A stretch of 64,000 bases of DNA. Origin: JAEUIE01 sp046350055 (GTDB lineage: Bacteria > Planctomycetota > Planctomycetia > Gemmatales > HRBIN36). The notes under the pieces are model-generated. The model was not told the DNA's origin and did not search any database. It worked only from the letters and a program-made list of their open reading frames with translations. Positions 40,945 through 50,513 of this stretch are shown here, one piece after another. Every line of letters starts with the position of its first letter. Positions within the stretch are counted from its first letter, which is position 1. The stretch is taken from contig JAXMBC010000001.1 in NCBI GenBank assembly GCA_046350055.1, positions 682,001-746,000 of the forward strand. The letters run 5' to 3'. The translations under genes were made by a program, and so were the position numbers.

Positions 40945-42324
40945 ATGACACAACCAACCAAAACCTGGGGTGGCCGCTTTACCGGGGGGACCGATGCCCG
41001 TGTTGAAGCCTTCACCGAATCGATCAGCTTCGATCAGCGGCTGGCTCCCTTTGACATCCAGGCCTCCCAAGCCCATGCTGCCATGCTCGCCCACGTCGGG
41101 CTGCTGACCCTGGATGAATCCAATCGCATCAGCAAGGCACTCGATGAAATCGGTCAGGACATTGCTGCAGGCAAAATGGTGTACCGAACCAGCCTGGAAG
41201 ACATCCACACTCACATTGAGCAAGCGCTGATAGCCAAGCTCGGCGATGTGGGTCGCAAGCTGCACACCGCTCGTAGCAGGAACGATCAGATTGTCACTGA
41301 TGTGAAGCTCTGGGTACGGGCCAGTATCGACGAACTCGACGTGGCCCTGACCAACCTGCAACGGGCCTACATCACCCTCGCCAGTCGTGAAGGCACTGTC
41401 ATCCTGCCTGGTTACACGCACCTTCAGCGAGCCCAACCGGTGCTCGCCGCCCACTACCTGCTGGCGTTCGTCGAGAAACTGGCCCGCGACCGCAGCAGGC
41501 TGGCCGATTGTCGCAAGCGGCTTAACGAACTGCCACTTGGCGCTGCTGCCCTCGCAGGCTCCTCCCTGCCGATTGATCGCCATCATACGGCCAAATTGCT
41601 GAACTTTGATGGCGTCGCAGCCAACAGCCTCGATGTCTCCAGCGACCGAGACTTCCTGCTCGAGTTCGTCTTTGATCTCTCCGTCATTGCCCTGCACCTG
41701 GCTGGTTGGGCCGAGGAGTGGATCATCTGGTCCACCCAGGAGTTCAATTTCCTGAGCCTGCCCGATGCCTTCTGCACCGGCTCGAGCATGATGCCCCACA
41801 AGAAGAACCCCGATGTGCTCGAGCTCATCCGCGGCAAGTCAGCTCGGGTGCTTGGCTGCCTGCAACAACTGATGGTACTGGTGAAAGGTCTGCCGCTGGC
41901 TTACAACCGGGATTTACAGGAAGACAAGCCCGCTGTCTTCGCTGCCTTCGATACCGTCCTCTCCTGTGTCGAGATTGCGGCCCCGCTCATCGAAGGTACC
42001 AGCTTCAAAAGTGATGTCATCCAAAGTCGGCTCCATCATGGTTTTCTGGATGCAACGACCTTGATGGAAGTGCTGGTGAAAGAGGGCATCCCCCTCCGCA
42101 CCGCTCACGAGAGTGTGGGCAACTTAGTCCGGCTGTGCGAAGAGAAGCAGTGTCAGCTGAAGGACTTACCCCCGGAAGCGTACGATGCTGTACGCCAGGG
42201 GCTCAGCCAGCGTATTTATCCAGTCTTAGGGGTGGAACAGGCTGTGAATGCGTTTTGTAGCGTTGGCTCCACGTCGCCGAAGGCGGTGGAGGAGCAGTTG
42301 AAGGCGTGGCATAATCGCCTTTGA
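40945..42324 (+). CDS. argH: Argininosuccinate lyase
   Basis: Cleaves argininosuccinate to arginine and fumarate, last step of arginine synthesis. 459 residues from the ATG at 40945; the frame is open ten codons upstream into the repeat region, which is why the shorter start is preferred. Family features visible are KTWGGRFTGGTDARVEAFTE at the start, HTARSRNDQIVTDV, GYTHLQRAQPV, and the flexible catalytic loop GSSMMPHKKNPDVLELIRGK. Cytoplasmic tetramer in the fumarase/aspartase superfamily. Confidence 0.97.
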   Translation: MTQPTKTWGGRFTGGTDARVEAFTESISFDQRLAPFDIQASQAHAAMLAHVGLLTLDESNRISKALDEIGQDIAAGKMVYRTSLEDIHTHIEQALIAKLGDVGRKLHTARSRNDQIVTDVKLWVRASIDELDVALTNLQRAYITLASREGTVILPGYTHLQRAQPVLAAHYLLAFVEKLARDRSRLADCRKRLNELPLGAAALAGSSLPIDRHHTAKLLNFDGVAANSLDVSSDRDFLLEFVFDLSVIALHLAGWAEEWIIWSTQEFNFLSLPDAFCTGSSMMPHKKNPDVLELIRGKSARVLGCLQQLMVLVKGLPLAYNRDLQEDKPAVFAAFDTVLSCVEIAAPLIEGTSFKSDVIQSRLHHGFLDATTLMEVLVKEGIPLRTAHESVGNLVRLCEEKQCQLKDLPPEAYDAVRQGLSQRIYPVLGVEQAVNAFCSVGSTSPKAVEEQLKAWHNRL

Positions 42325-42487
42325 AACGGGTGCCATCGCTTGCGTGTACTCACGATAGCTATGCAGGAGGCTGGTGACCAAGCGGGTGGGTATCGCATCT
42401 GACAGCGGAGGTAGTATGGTCAACCTCTAGACAGATGCCAGGATATGGGACAAGATGTCACCCGTGCGGAACCGTAAGCAGCATACA

Positions 42488-43360
42488 ATGCCTGACACTC
42501 ATCAACGTCCGTTCTTTATCCGAGTCCTCGTCCCCACGGGCGACCCCGATGGACTGCGTATCGTGGAGAAATCGAACTGGCCGGGCGTCGGCGTCGTCTT
42601 CAACCGCACCAACTACAAGGAGGTCGTGAGCCGAGGCGAGTTCGACAAGACGGGGGTGTACGTACTTGTCGGTACGTCGGACGACAGCATCCTGCCGACG
42701 ATCTACATAGGTGAAGGCGATCCGGTAAAGAACCGGCTGAACCAGCATTATGGCAAGAAGGACTTCTGGGATTGGGCCGTGTTCTTCGTGGCGAAGGACG
42801 ACAGCCTCAACAAGGCCCACGTCCAGCACCTGGAGGCTGAACTGCTACAGTTGGCAAAGATCGCCAAGCAGTGCAAGCTGGACAACGGCACGGAGCCGTT
42901 GCCGCCAACGCTCTCCGAGGCCGAGACGGCTTTCGTGGAGAGTTTCCTACAAGACATCCTGAGCATCTTTCCACTCTTGGGGCTGGGAGTTTTCGAGAAG
43001 ACAGAAACGACCAAGAAGCCGATCGACATGCTGTTCATTGATGCCAAGGGGATCAAGGCAAGCGGGTACGAAGATGCCAAGGGCTTTGTCGTCGTGAAAG
43101 GGTCGCAACTGGTGAAGGATGAAGTGCCGTCCATCCACCAGTATTTGTCCACGCTTCGCAAAGATCTTCTGGCTCAAGGTGTTATCGCGAACAACGGTTC
43201 GCACTTCGTTTTCGCGCAGGATCAGGTTTTCAACTCTCCTTCCACAGCTGCGGGTGTGATTCAAGGACGGTCTGCAAACGGTCGCACAGACTGGAAAAAC
43301 AACAAGGGTAGGACGCTCAAGGAGCATCAAGAGGCAGCAGCGCAGGAGCACAACACATGA
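42488..43360 (+). CDS. GIY-YIG nuclease-domain protein (DUF4357-type C-terminus)
   Basis: 290 residues from the ATG at 42488 (alternative start ATG at 42455). An N-terminal beta-rich part of about 45 residues leads to a GIY-YIG domain: GVYVLVGTSDD, then TIYIGEGD about 10 residues later, an Arg in KNRLNQHY and a Glu in LEAELLQLA, giving the Tyr, Arg and Glu positions expected for catalysis. The C-terminal half ends GRTDWKNNKGRTLKE, typical of a DUF4357 domain. Its stop overlaps the next gene by 4 bases. Together with the next protein it looks like an accessory, defence-type cassette (inference). Confidence 0.8.
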   Translation: MPDTHQRPFFIRVLVPTGDPDGLRIVEKSNWPGVGVVFNRTNYKEVVSRGEFDKTGVYVLVGTSDDSILPTIYIGEGDPVKNRLNQHYGKKDFWDWAVFFVAKDDSLNKAHVQHLEAELLQLAKIAKQCKLDNGTEPLPPTLSEAETAFVESFLQDILSIFPLLGLGVFEKTETTKKPIDMLFIDAKGIKASGYEDAKGFVVVKGSQLVKDEVPSIHQYLSTLRKDLLAQGVIANNGSHFVFAQDQVFNSPSTAAGVIQGRSANGRTDWKNNKGRTLKEHQEAAAQEHNT

Positions 43361-45048
43361 CGCCTGTGGAACTGCAAGTCAAACTGACCGAGTTCCTGTC
43401 GCTTCCCGCCGAAACGGAATGGGTCGAGTTCAAGGAGGCGAAGAACAACTTCAACTCCGACGACCTGGGCAAGTATTTTTCCTCGTTGAGCAACGAGGCC
43501 AACCTCAAGGCGCAGCCGTTCGGCTGGCTCGTCTTCGGAGTAAAGGACAAGCCGATTCCTCGTCCGATTGTCGGCTCACAGTACCGGATACAGCGTCCGC
43601 ATCTGGATAGCCTCAAAGAAGAGATTGCCAACCACACCAGCCATCGTCTGACGTTCGAGGAGATTCACGAAGTTCCCACGCCGCAAGGCCGGGTCGTGAT
43701 GTTCCAGATCCCGTCGGCGTTACGCGGTTCCCCGACTTCGTGGAAGGGCCATTTCTACGGTCGGGATCACGAAAACCTCTGCCCACTGAACTTGCACGAG
43801 CTTGAACAGATCCGCAAGCAAGCGGTGCAGGATGACTGGTCGGCAGTCATTTGTGACGGAGCCACGCTGAATGACCTCGAACCGAAGGCCATCGCGTTCG
43901 CCCGACAGGAATACAAGAAGAAGAATCCTAATCTGGCCGCGGAAGTCGATGGCTGGAACGACGAGACGTTTCTGAACAAAGCCAAGGTTTGCATCGACGG
44001 TAAGATCACTCGAACGGCAATCATTCTGTTGGGCCGACCGGAAGCCAACCACTTTTTGGGTAACTGCCACCCGCAACTCAGTTGGATCTTGAAAGACAAA
44101 GATGGTCTGGAAAGAGACTACCAGCACTTTCAGATCCCCTTACTCCTGGCGGCCGATCCGCTGCTGGCCAAGATTCGTAACCTGACCTGCCGGGTGTTGC
44201 CGTGGGGAACATTGTTTCCCACCGAGATTTTGCAATATGACCCGTGGGTGCTTCGTGAAACGCTGCATAATGCCATCGCCCATCAGGATTATGCCAATGG
44301 CGGACGAATCAACGTGGTCGAGTTCGAGGATCGGCTGGTCGTCGTCAATCGAGGCTCGTTCCTGCCCGGCAATGTAGAAGACGTGATTCGCCGGGATGCG
44401 CCGTTCAGTGTGTACCGCAATGCGTACCTAGCGCAAGCAATGGTGGGTTTGCAAATGATCGACACTATTGGCAGCGGCATCAAACGGATCTTTCAGGCTC
44501 AGAAGAAACGATCATTCCCATTACCGGACTTCGATCTTACGACGCCGAATGAGGTAAAAGTCGTCATCAGCAACCAGGTACTTGATGAAAGATACACCCG
44601 AATGTTAATGGCCAGGGCCGATCTCGACCTATGGGACGTGATTGCCCTGGACAAAGTACAGAAGGGGAAAGCGTTGACGGATGACGAATTGAAGTCCGTC
44701 AAAGCGAAGAAATTAGTTGAGGGACGGCGGCCGAAACTATTTGTTTCGGCGGAAGTGGCAGCGGCAACGGATGACAAGGAAACGTACATCCGCAATCGGG
44801 CGTTCGACAAGGAATACTACAAGGACCTGGTCATTTCCTATCTCGAGGAGTTCGGTGAAGCCAGCCGGCCGCAAATCGATCGCCTTCTCAAAGACAAGCT
44901 CTCGGATGCTCTGGACGAAAGCCAGAAGAAGAAGTTTGTGACGAACCTGCTTCAGGAAATGAAGCGTGACGGAAAGGTTATCCCGGATGGCACGACCCGC
45001 TGGGCGAAATGGCGTATGTCTAAATCGACTTCGATTGCTGAGAATTAG
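43357..45048 (+). CDS. AlbA_2/Schlafen-like ATP-binding protein
   Basis: A 563-residue protein with an N-terminal AlbA_2 (Schlafen-type nucleic-acid-binding) domain, residues about 10-140 (ETEWVEFKEAKNNFNSDDLG, RHLTFEEI region), and a GHKL-like ATPase part near 290-380 (LRETLHNAIAHQDYANGG, EFEDRLVVVNRGSFLPGN, TIGSGIKRIF), as in the RecG-related ATP-dependent helicase-like proteins. The C-terminal 100 residues contain a winged-helix segment (EASRPQIDRLLKDKL). Overlaps the GIY-YIG gene by 4 bases. Proteins of this type often sit in defence islands; the pair is flanked by argH and lysA, so it looks like an insertion. Confidence 0.8.
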   Translation: MTPVELQVKLTEFLSLPAETEWVEFKEAKNNFNSDDLGKYFSSLSNEANLKAQPFGWLVFGVKDKPIPRPIVGSQYRIQRPHLDSLKEEIANHTSHRLTFEEIHEVPTPQGRVVMFQIPSALRGSPTSWKGHFYGRDHENLCPLNLHELEQIRKQAVQDDWSAVICDGATLNDLEPKAIAFARQEYKKKNPNLAAEVDGWNDETFLNKAKVCIDGKITRTAIILLGRPEANHFLGNCHPQLSWILKDKDGLERDYQHFQIPLLLAADPLLAKIRNLTCRVLPWGTLFPTEILQYDPWVLRETLHNAIAHQDYANGGRINVVEFEDRLVVVNRGSFLPGNVEDVIRRDAPFSVYRNAYLAQAMVGLQMIDTIGSGIKRIFQAQKKRSFPLPDFDLTTPNEVKVVISNQVLDERYTRMLMARADLDLWDVIALDKVQKGKALTDDELKSVKAKKLVEGRRPKLFVSAEVAAATDDKETYIRNRAFDKEYYKDLVISYLEEFGEASRPQIDRLLKDKLSDALDESQKKKFVTNLLQEMKRDGKVIPDGTTRWAKWRMSKSTSIAEN

Positions 45049-45433
45049 ATATGCATTTAGACATAAGCAGTGACGTACGTGATCGTAAGCCATGATTCTG
45101 TAATGAGTTGCGTATATCTAGCAGCCGAGAAGATGTCGCTATCTCTTACCCGTCCGACGAATGCCATTCTTGACAGGTTTGTTAGCCTCGATCTCTTTCC
45201 GCGCAACGATGCTGGCGGGGGCAGCGGCAGCGGTTGAGAGAGCCCAACTTTCATGCGTGGCCTCGGGTGAAGCGGTGGCAAGGCAGTTATTGCCCCTCCA
45301 AAACAGCCGTAGAGGCACAACTTAACGCTTGGCGCGGTCGTTTGGGCAGGATAGACCAGATATAGATGCCATTGCGCTTGGGGCGAGGCTCCGGGGTGGT
45401 ATTATTGAGCATCTTGTCTCCACCTTGGAACTC
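45049..45433. other. Intergenic stretch between the cassette and lysA
   Basis: 385 bases with no convincing gene on the plus strand. The minus strand from 45318 to 45139 reads open for about 60 codons with a KEIEANKPVKNGIRRTGKR-like end but no start codon or ribosome site, so it may be a remnant. The left part is AT-rich near 45050-45120. No repeat or strong hairpin was seen. Confidence 0.4.
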
Positions 45434-46717
45434 ATGGACCACTTCGCTTACCGGCAGCATGCCCTCTACTGTGAAGACGTCCCCGTCAGCCAACTGGCTG
45501 AACGGTTCGGGACGCCTTTATGGGTCTACAGCCAGGCGACGCTCGTTCACCATCTGAAAACCCTGCAACAGGCGTTTCAGGAAGTCAGCCCGCTGATCTG
45601 CTACAGCATCAAGACCAACGGCAATACCCATATCTGCCGGCTGATGCAGGAACACGGCTCCGGCTTCGATGTCACCAGCGCGGGCGAACTCTTCCGGGCC
45701 CTGCATGCCGGTGGCACTGGCGACAAGATCGTCTTTGCCGGAGCAGGCAAGAGCGACGACGAGATCAAGATGGGGCTCGAAGCCAAGGTCCGCATGTTCA
45801 ATGTGGAGAGTGAACCGGAACTCGAAGCCATCAACCGCGTGGCGGAGAAGCTCAACGTCACGGCCCAGGTGGCCTTCCGCGTCAACCCCGATGTCGATCC
45901 GAAGACGCACCCTGAAACCTCCACCGGCATGTTCGGCACCAAGTTCGGCTTGCCGTGGGATCAGATCGAACGCATTGCCCAGGGTCTGCTGAATCATCCC
46001 CGCATCAAGCTCGTCGGACTGCACTTCCACCTGGGCTCACCGATTCTCTCGACTCAGCCCTACGAAGACGCCCTCAAGCGAGCCGTCCCCTTGCTCCTCA
46101 AGCTCCGCGAGCAGGGCCATCCCATCAACACCATCAACTGCGGTGGTGGCTTCGGCATCAACTACAAGAAGGACGAAGCTCTCCCCGCCACTGCCTTTGC
46201 CAAAGTAATCATCCCTGCTGTGAAGGAAGCCAAGGTGCAACTCGCCCTCGAGCCGGGGCGGTTCATCGCAGGTAATGCAGGCATCCTTGTCAGCCGGGTG
46301 ATCTATCCCAAGATTTCGGCTGGCAAGAACTTCGTGATACAAGACGCGGCGATGAACGATCTCATTCGCCCCCGGCTGTATGGTTCGTTCCATCGCATCT
46401 GGCCGGTCCTTCCTGCTGCGAACATCCCTGCTCCGCCAAGCGATTTCGAAGCAGCGATCCCGTACACTCAACCGACTGATGTGGTCGGCCCCGTCTGCGA
46501 GACGGGTGACTACCTGGCCCGTGACCGCAAGCTCCCCACGCTCAAGACCGGTGACTTGATCGCCACTTTCAGCGCCGGAGCCTACGGCATGGCCATGAGT
46601 TCCAACTACAACGGCAGGCTACGTGCCGCTGAGGTACTGGTCGATCAGCAGAACGCCCGGCTCATTCGCCGCCGCGAGACCCTGGAAGACCTGATCCGCT
46701 GCGAACGTGAAGTCTGA
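45434..46717 (+). CDS. lysA: Diaminopimelate decarboxylase
   Basis: PLP-dependent decarboxylation of meso-diaminopimelate to L-lysine. 427 residues from the ATG at 45434 (MDHFAYRQHALYCEDVPVSQ); the frame is open upstream but that part is not typical. The PLP lysine lies in ICYSIKTNGNTHICRLM, and further blocks are GSGFDVTSAGELFRAL, GLHFHLGSPI, GGGFGINYKKDEA, ALEPGRFIAGNAG and GPVCETGDYLARDRKLP, all diagnostic of the family. Cytoplasmic. Confidence 0.96.
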   Translation: MDHFAYRQHALYCEDVPVSQLAERFGTPLWVYSQATLVHHLKTLQQAFQEVSPLICYSIKTNGNTHICRLMQEHGSGFDVTSAGELFRALHAGGTGDKIVFAGAGKSDDEIKMGLEAKVRMFNVESEPELEAINRVAEKLNVTAQVAFRVNPDVDPKTHPETSTGMFGTKFGLPWDQIERIAQGLLNHPRIKLVGLHFHLGSPILSTQPYEDALKRAVPLLLKLREQGHPINTINCGGGFGINYKKDEALPATAFAKVIIPAVKEAKVQLALEPGRFIAGNAGILVSRVIYPKISAGKNFVIQDAAMNDLIRPRLYGSFHRIWPVLPAANIPAPPSDFEAAIPYTQPTDVVGPVCETGDYLARDRKLPTLKTGDLIATFSAGAYGMAMSSNYNGRLRAAEVLVDQQNARLIRRRETLEDLIRCEREV

Positions 46718-46789
46718 ACTGGGCGGTGGGAGGGCGAGACTCCTGCCGAGCCGCGGATCACGCGGCAACGACAAGACACTGCAACGAAT

Positions 46790-46817
46790 GCTGACAGCTG
46801 ACGGCTGAAAGCTAAGC
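46790..46817. repeat. Heptanucleotide tandem repeat, locus d
   Basis: Three to four 7-bp units (GCTGACA, GCTGACG, GCTGAAA) ending 11 bases before the start codon of the HEAT/receiver-like gene. Confidence 0.6.
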
Positions 46818-46828
46818 TGGAGACCGCG

Positions 46829-49090
46829 ATGAACACCATGAAGACGCTCCGCCACATTTTTACTGCCGGCGTGGTCGCCTTGAGCGTCACCGGCGCTTCC
46901 GCCCAGGACTATGTCGTTCCTTACAACAAGGCTCCCGAAACAGCACCCGAATTCTGGGCCGCTTCCAAGTACGACCTCAGCCTGGGCAACCATGCCCGTG
47001 CTGCCCAGATGCTTGGCAACTACTACGACAAGGTCATGGCTTACGGTGAAGAGGAGCAGAAAAAGTTCTTCCTCAACCAGTATGATGTGGAAGGCATCTC
47101 GCCCCTGCTCCGCCTTTCCACCATCCCCGACGTGAAGTCGGTCATGCGGAAAGATCCCGTCAGCGGGCAGGACAAAGCTGCTGTCGATATTCTCATCGCC
47201 CGGATGACCAAGTTCATTGACGCTCGACTGAGCGATCCTGAACGCATCAAGTTCTTCGTCAATCAACTGGGCAAGCGTCCGGAAGAGCGGGCCTATGCCA
47301 TCACACAACTGCGTGCCAGCGGTGCCAGGTCCATCCCCACCATGCTCGACATCCTTCGCGATCCGGCACAGCAGGCCATGCATGGAGCAATCTTCAGCGC
47401 ACTCCTCAAGATGGACAGCGACATCGGCCCACCTCTCCTGGCTGCTCTTGATAGCAAGAGTGACTATGTGAAGGGCCTCATTGTCGATGTCTTCACCCAG
47501 AAGGCTGACACCCGGATCATTCCCGATCTCTATTTCCTGAGCGCATCAGACAGCACCTCACCTTCGCTCAAGGCCAAGGCCCGCGACTGGCTCAAGCGGT
47601 TCCTGAACAAGAACGACAAGGAACTCGGCGATGCACGCGAGAAACTTGTTGAAACTGCAGAGCAGTATCACAAGCAGCAAGTCGACCTTGACGGGGCCAA
47701 GCTCAACATCTGGACCTGGAGTGATCAAAACGGCCTCACCGGTCAACCAGCTACCAAGACTCAGGTAGAGGAGTCACGCGGTATTGCCTACGCCCGCAAA
47801 GCTCTCGACCTCGATCCGAAATATCGTCCTGCCCAGATTGAGTTGCTTTCCATTGCCCTCGATAAGCTCTATGAATCGGGTGGCCCCAATGTTAATGTCG
47901 GCAAGAGCAGCCCTGAATTGCAGGCACTCCTGGCGGGCAGCCCAGCTGATCTCCTGGAAGATGTCCTGAGTAAGGCACTGGCAGACAAGAAGACCAACGC
48001 GGCCCTGGGTGCCATCAAAGCCCTCGCCGCTCACGGCGATCCTGCCCTGCTCCGCTATTCCGAACGAGGCATACCCGCTCTGCTGCAGGCACTGCGGTAC
48101 CATGATCGCCGCGTGAAATTTGCTGCTGCGGAAGCTGCCCTGGCTATGAACACCAAGGGCGATCCCTTCCCCGGCAATGCCCGCGTCGTCGAAGTGCTTC
48201 GCCATGCCGCCACTGGCTTTGGCAACCCCAAGATCCTCGTCGGCTTTGGCAACTCCAACGACTCCAAGCGGATTGCGGAACATCTGAAGGCACTCAACTA
48301 CGATGTGCAGACCTTTGGTTCCGGCAAGATGATGCTCACCGAAGCAGTAAACAACGGAAACGTTGGCTTGATCATCACCGATGCCACGCTGCCTGACCCT
48401 GGCTTCAGCTACTTCCTGGCTCAGTACAAGAATCACCCCAATACCGCTGGCATGCCCCTGATCGTGGTGGCAGACAGGGATGCTGGCCGGGCGGCCAAGG
48501 ATGTGCTCGCCAAGAGCGCCAATACCAAGGTCATCGCAGCTGCACCCGAATCGAAGGAGCTGCTCGATACCGAAGTGAAGAGCATGCTGGCAGACAAGAC
48601 CAAGCCCGCCTTTACTGATGCCGAACGGGCCGCTCAAGCCAAGTCAGCAGTCGAATACCTGGCCCGCATGGCCAAGGGTGAACTGAGCGGTTTTGATCTG
48701 AATGCCACCGAAGGGGCGCTCATCAAGGCACTCGGCAATGAGAGCCTGGCTCCCAGCGCTGGTGCTGCCCTCTCCCATCGCTCCAGCCGCGAGGCCCAGC
48801 AGGCCCTGGCGAATGCAGTGCTTAACAGCAACCTGTCTCCGGCAACCAAAGCTGCAGTCGCCCCGGCCCTGCGTGCCCATGTGCAACGCTTCGGCAACCA
48901 GCTCACTGTTGACCAAATGAAAACGCTGCAAGCCCTGGCTTCCGCCTCGAGCGATGCTGCCTTGCGGGAACAAGCCGACCTCACCGCCGCCACACTCAAG
49001 GGTGATGGCAGCGCCATCGGTAACCGCCTGAAAGGGTATGTCCCCAGTACCAATCCCCCTGCAAAGAAGGTAGAGCCGGGCAAGGAATAA
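46829..49090 (+). CDS. Exported HEAT-type protein with a receiver-like domain
   Basis: 753 residues with a signal peptide (about 1-25, HIFTAGVVALSVTGASAQ). Residues about 130-330 are helical repeats of HEAT/armadillo type, followed by more helical repeats at about 385-460. Residues about 466-590 look like a response-regulator receiver fold: ILVGFGNSNDSKRIAEHL, an Asp near 518 in IITDATLPDP, and SYFLAQYKN followed by MPLIVVADRDAG, but the usual Lys of the receiver is not obvious. A further helical part of about 140 residues (590-730) leads to a short charged tail. Being outside the cytoplasm makes phosphotransfer unlikely, so a protein-binding role is plausible. A heptanucleotide repeat follows its stop codon. 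Confidence 0.75.
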   Translation: MNTMKTLRHIFTAGVVALSVTGASAQDYVVPYNKAPETAPEFWAASKYDLSLGNHARAAQMLGNYYDKVMAYGEEEQKKFFLNQYDVEGISPLLRLSTIPDVKSVMRKDPVSGQDKAAVDILIARMTKFIDARLSDPERIKFFVNQLGKRPEERAYAITQLRASGARSIPTMLDILRDPAQQAMHGAIFSALLKMDSDIGPPLLAALDSKSDYVKGLIVDVFTQKADTRIIPDLYFLSASDSTSPSLKAKARDWLKRFLNKNDKELGDAREKLVETAEQYHKQQVDLDGAKLNIWTWSDQNGLTGQPATKTQVEESRGIAYARKALDLDPKYRPAQIELLSIALDKLYESGGPNVNVGKSSPELQALLAGSPADLLEDVLSKALADKKTNAALGAIKALAAHGDPALLRYSERGIPALLQALRYHDRRVKFAAAEAALAMNTKGDPFPGNARVVEVLRHAATGFGNPKILVGFGNSNDSKRIAEHLKALNYDVQTFGSGKMMLTEAVNNGNVGLIITDATLPDPGFSYFLAQYKNHPNTAGMPLIVVADRDAGRAAKDVLAKSANTKVIAAAPESKELLDTEVKSMLADKTKPAFTDAERAAQAKSAVEYLARMAKGELSGFDLNATEGALIKALGNESLAPSAGAALSHRSSREAQQALANAVLNSNLSPATKAAVAPALRAHVQRFGNQLTVDQMKTLQALASASSDAALREQADLTAATLKGDGSAIGNRLKGYVPSTNPPAKKVEPGKE

Positions 49091-49092
49091 AC

Positions 49093-49127
49093 TTAGTCCT
49101 AAGTGCTAAGTGCAAAGTGCCAAGTGT
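49093..49127. repeat. Heptanucleotide tandem repeat, locus e
   Basis: Five 7-bp units (TTAGTCC, TAAGTGC and similar) starting 2 bases after the stop codon of the HEAT-type gene. In the common phase the unit is close to GCTAAGT. Confidence 0.75.
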
Positions 49128-49291
49128 GCTGCGGAGGATATGGCCTCCGCAGCTGTTGCCCATCCCATCATCTTCTGACGTCATTCATTCTCCATTTGAG
49201 CTCGCATCGCTGATAACTCGGCACGAGACACTATTCACATCGCCCCGACGTTGATAACCTAACGTTGCCACATTCATGATGGATTTATCCC

Positions 49292-50512
49292 TTGGCAGCC
49301 ACTCCCTCGAGCGGGTTCAGTATCGATATCGGCATTGTCGGCGGCGGCGGCCATGTGGGCCTGCCCCTGGCTATGATCTTTGCTGACGTTGGTTACCGAA
49401 CGCACATCTTCGATATCAATGCTCAAACTGTTGAGAAAATCAACGCCGGCATCATGCCCTTTGCTGAGGAAGAAGGCCCCGAAACGCTGGCCCGGGTGAC
49501 GAAGTCGAAGCTGCTCACCGCTTCCAGCACCCCCGAAGGACTGGAAAAGTGCCAGTTCCTCATCATGATCGTCGGCACACCCATCGACGAACACCTGAAC
49601 CCCAATCTGCAAGCTATCCACAAGGCCATAGCCGGTTGCGAAAAGTACCTTCGCAACGGCCAGATCATGATCCTCCGCAGCACCGTCTTCCCCGGTGTCA
49701 GCAAGCACCTGCAGACTTACCTTCACGACAAGGGATTCCAGATCGACGTGTCCTTCTGCCCGGAACGCGTCGCCCAGGGATACAGTCTGAAGGAGTTCCG
49801 CACTCTCCCTCAGATCGTCAGCGCCTTCAAGCCAGCGGTTCTCGGCCGCGTCAAGGAACTCTTCAGCCGCTTCACGAAAGAGTTCGTGGAGATGGAACCG
49901 ATGGAGGCGGAGCTGACCAAGCTCATGACCAACGCCTGGCGGTATATCCAGTTTGCCACGGTCAACCAGTTCTACATGATCGCGACCAAGAACGAACTGA
50001 ACTTCGAGCGGATCATGCATGGCTGCCGGCACAACTATCCGCGCATGGTGGGAATGCCTGGTCCGGGGCTTGCTGCCGGCCCCTGCCTGGTGAAGGACAC
50101 CATGCAACTGGCCGCCTTCAGTCAGAACCAGTTCGTCCTGGGCCACACGGCCATGATGGTGAACGAAGGCCTGCCTGCTCACCTCATTGACATGGCCAAG
50201 TCCAAGCTCAAGGACGACAAACGATCGCTGAAAGACTGCACTGCAGGCATCCTCGGCATGGCCTTCAAGGCAGAGAGTGATGACCACCGTGATTCACTTT
50301 CCTACAAGCTTCGCAAGCTGCTCACATTTGAAGCCAAGAAAGTCGTCTGTTCCGATGCCTACATCAAGGATCCCAGCTTCGTGAGCAGGGACAAGGTACT
50401 CAGTGATGCCGATGTCATCTTCGTTTGCACGCCACATAAGGAATACAGGCAGTTACCAATGCCAGCTGGGAAACTGGTGATTGATATCTGGAATTGCGTG
50501 AAGCTCAGTTAG
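49292..50512 (+). CDS. Nucleotide-sugar dehydrogenase (UDP-glucose / UDP-ManNAc dehydrogenase family)
   Basis: 406 residues from a TTG start at 49292; nearby ATG codons are out of frame. The N-terminal Rossmann motif is GIVGGGGHVGLPLAMIF. The central and active-site parts show SFCPERVAQGYSLKEFRTLP and AAGPCLVKDTMQLA, where the Cys in GPCLVKD is the thioester nucleophile. The C-terminal NAD-binding domain has ILGMAFKAESDDHRDSLS. NAD-dependent oxidation of a sugar C6 to the acid; UDP-N-acetylmannosamine or UDP-glucose are the usual substrates and cannot be separated by eye. First gene of the polysaccharide cluster. Confidence 0.92.
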   Translation: MAATPSSGFSIDIGIVGGGGHVGLPLAMIFADVGYRTHIFDINAQTVEKINAGIMPFAEEEGPETLARVTKSKLLTASSTPEGLEKCQFLIMIVGTPIDEHLNPNLQAIHKAIAGCEKYLRNGQIMILRSTVFPGVSKHLQTYLHDKGFQIDVSFCPERVAQGYSLKEFRTLPQIVSAFKPAVLGRVKELFSRFTKEFVEMEPMEAELTKLMTNAWRYIQFATVNQFYMIATKNELNFERIMHGCRHNYPRMVGMPGPGLAAGPCLVKDTMQLAAFSQNQFVLGHTAMMVNEGLPAHLIDMAKSKLKDDKRSLKDCTAGILGMAFKAESDDHRDSLSYKLRKLLTFEAKKVVCSDAYIKDPSFVSRDKVLSDADVIFVCTPHKEYRQLPMPAGKLVIDIWNCVKLS

Positions 50513-50513
50513 C

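Noticed and set aside
45139..45318. Open minus-strand frame of about 60 codons ending KEIEANKPVKNGIRRTGKR
   Set aside because: It looks protein-like at the C-terminus but has no start codon or ribosome site. It could be a gene remnant, but I cannot support a gene.
49274..50287. Minus-strand frame of 337 codons
   Set aside because: Antisense to the nucleotide-sugar dehydrogenase; no motif.
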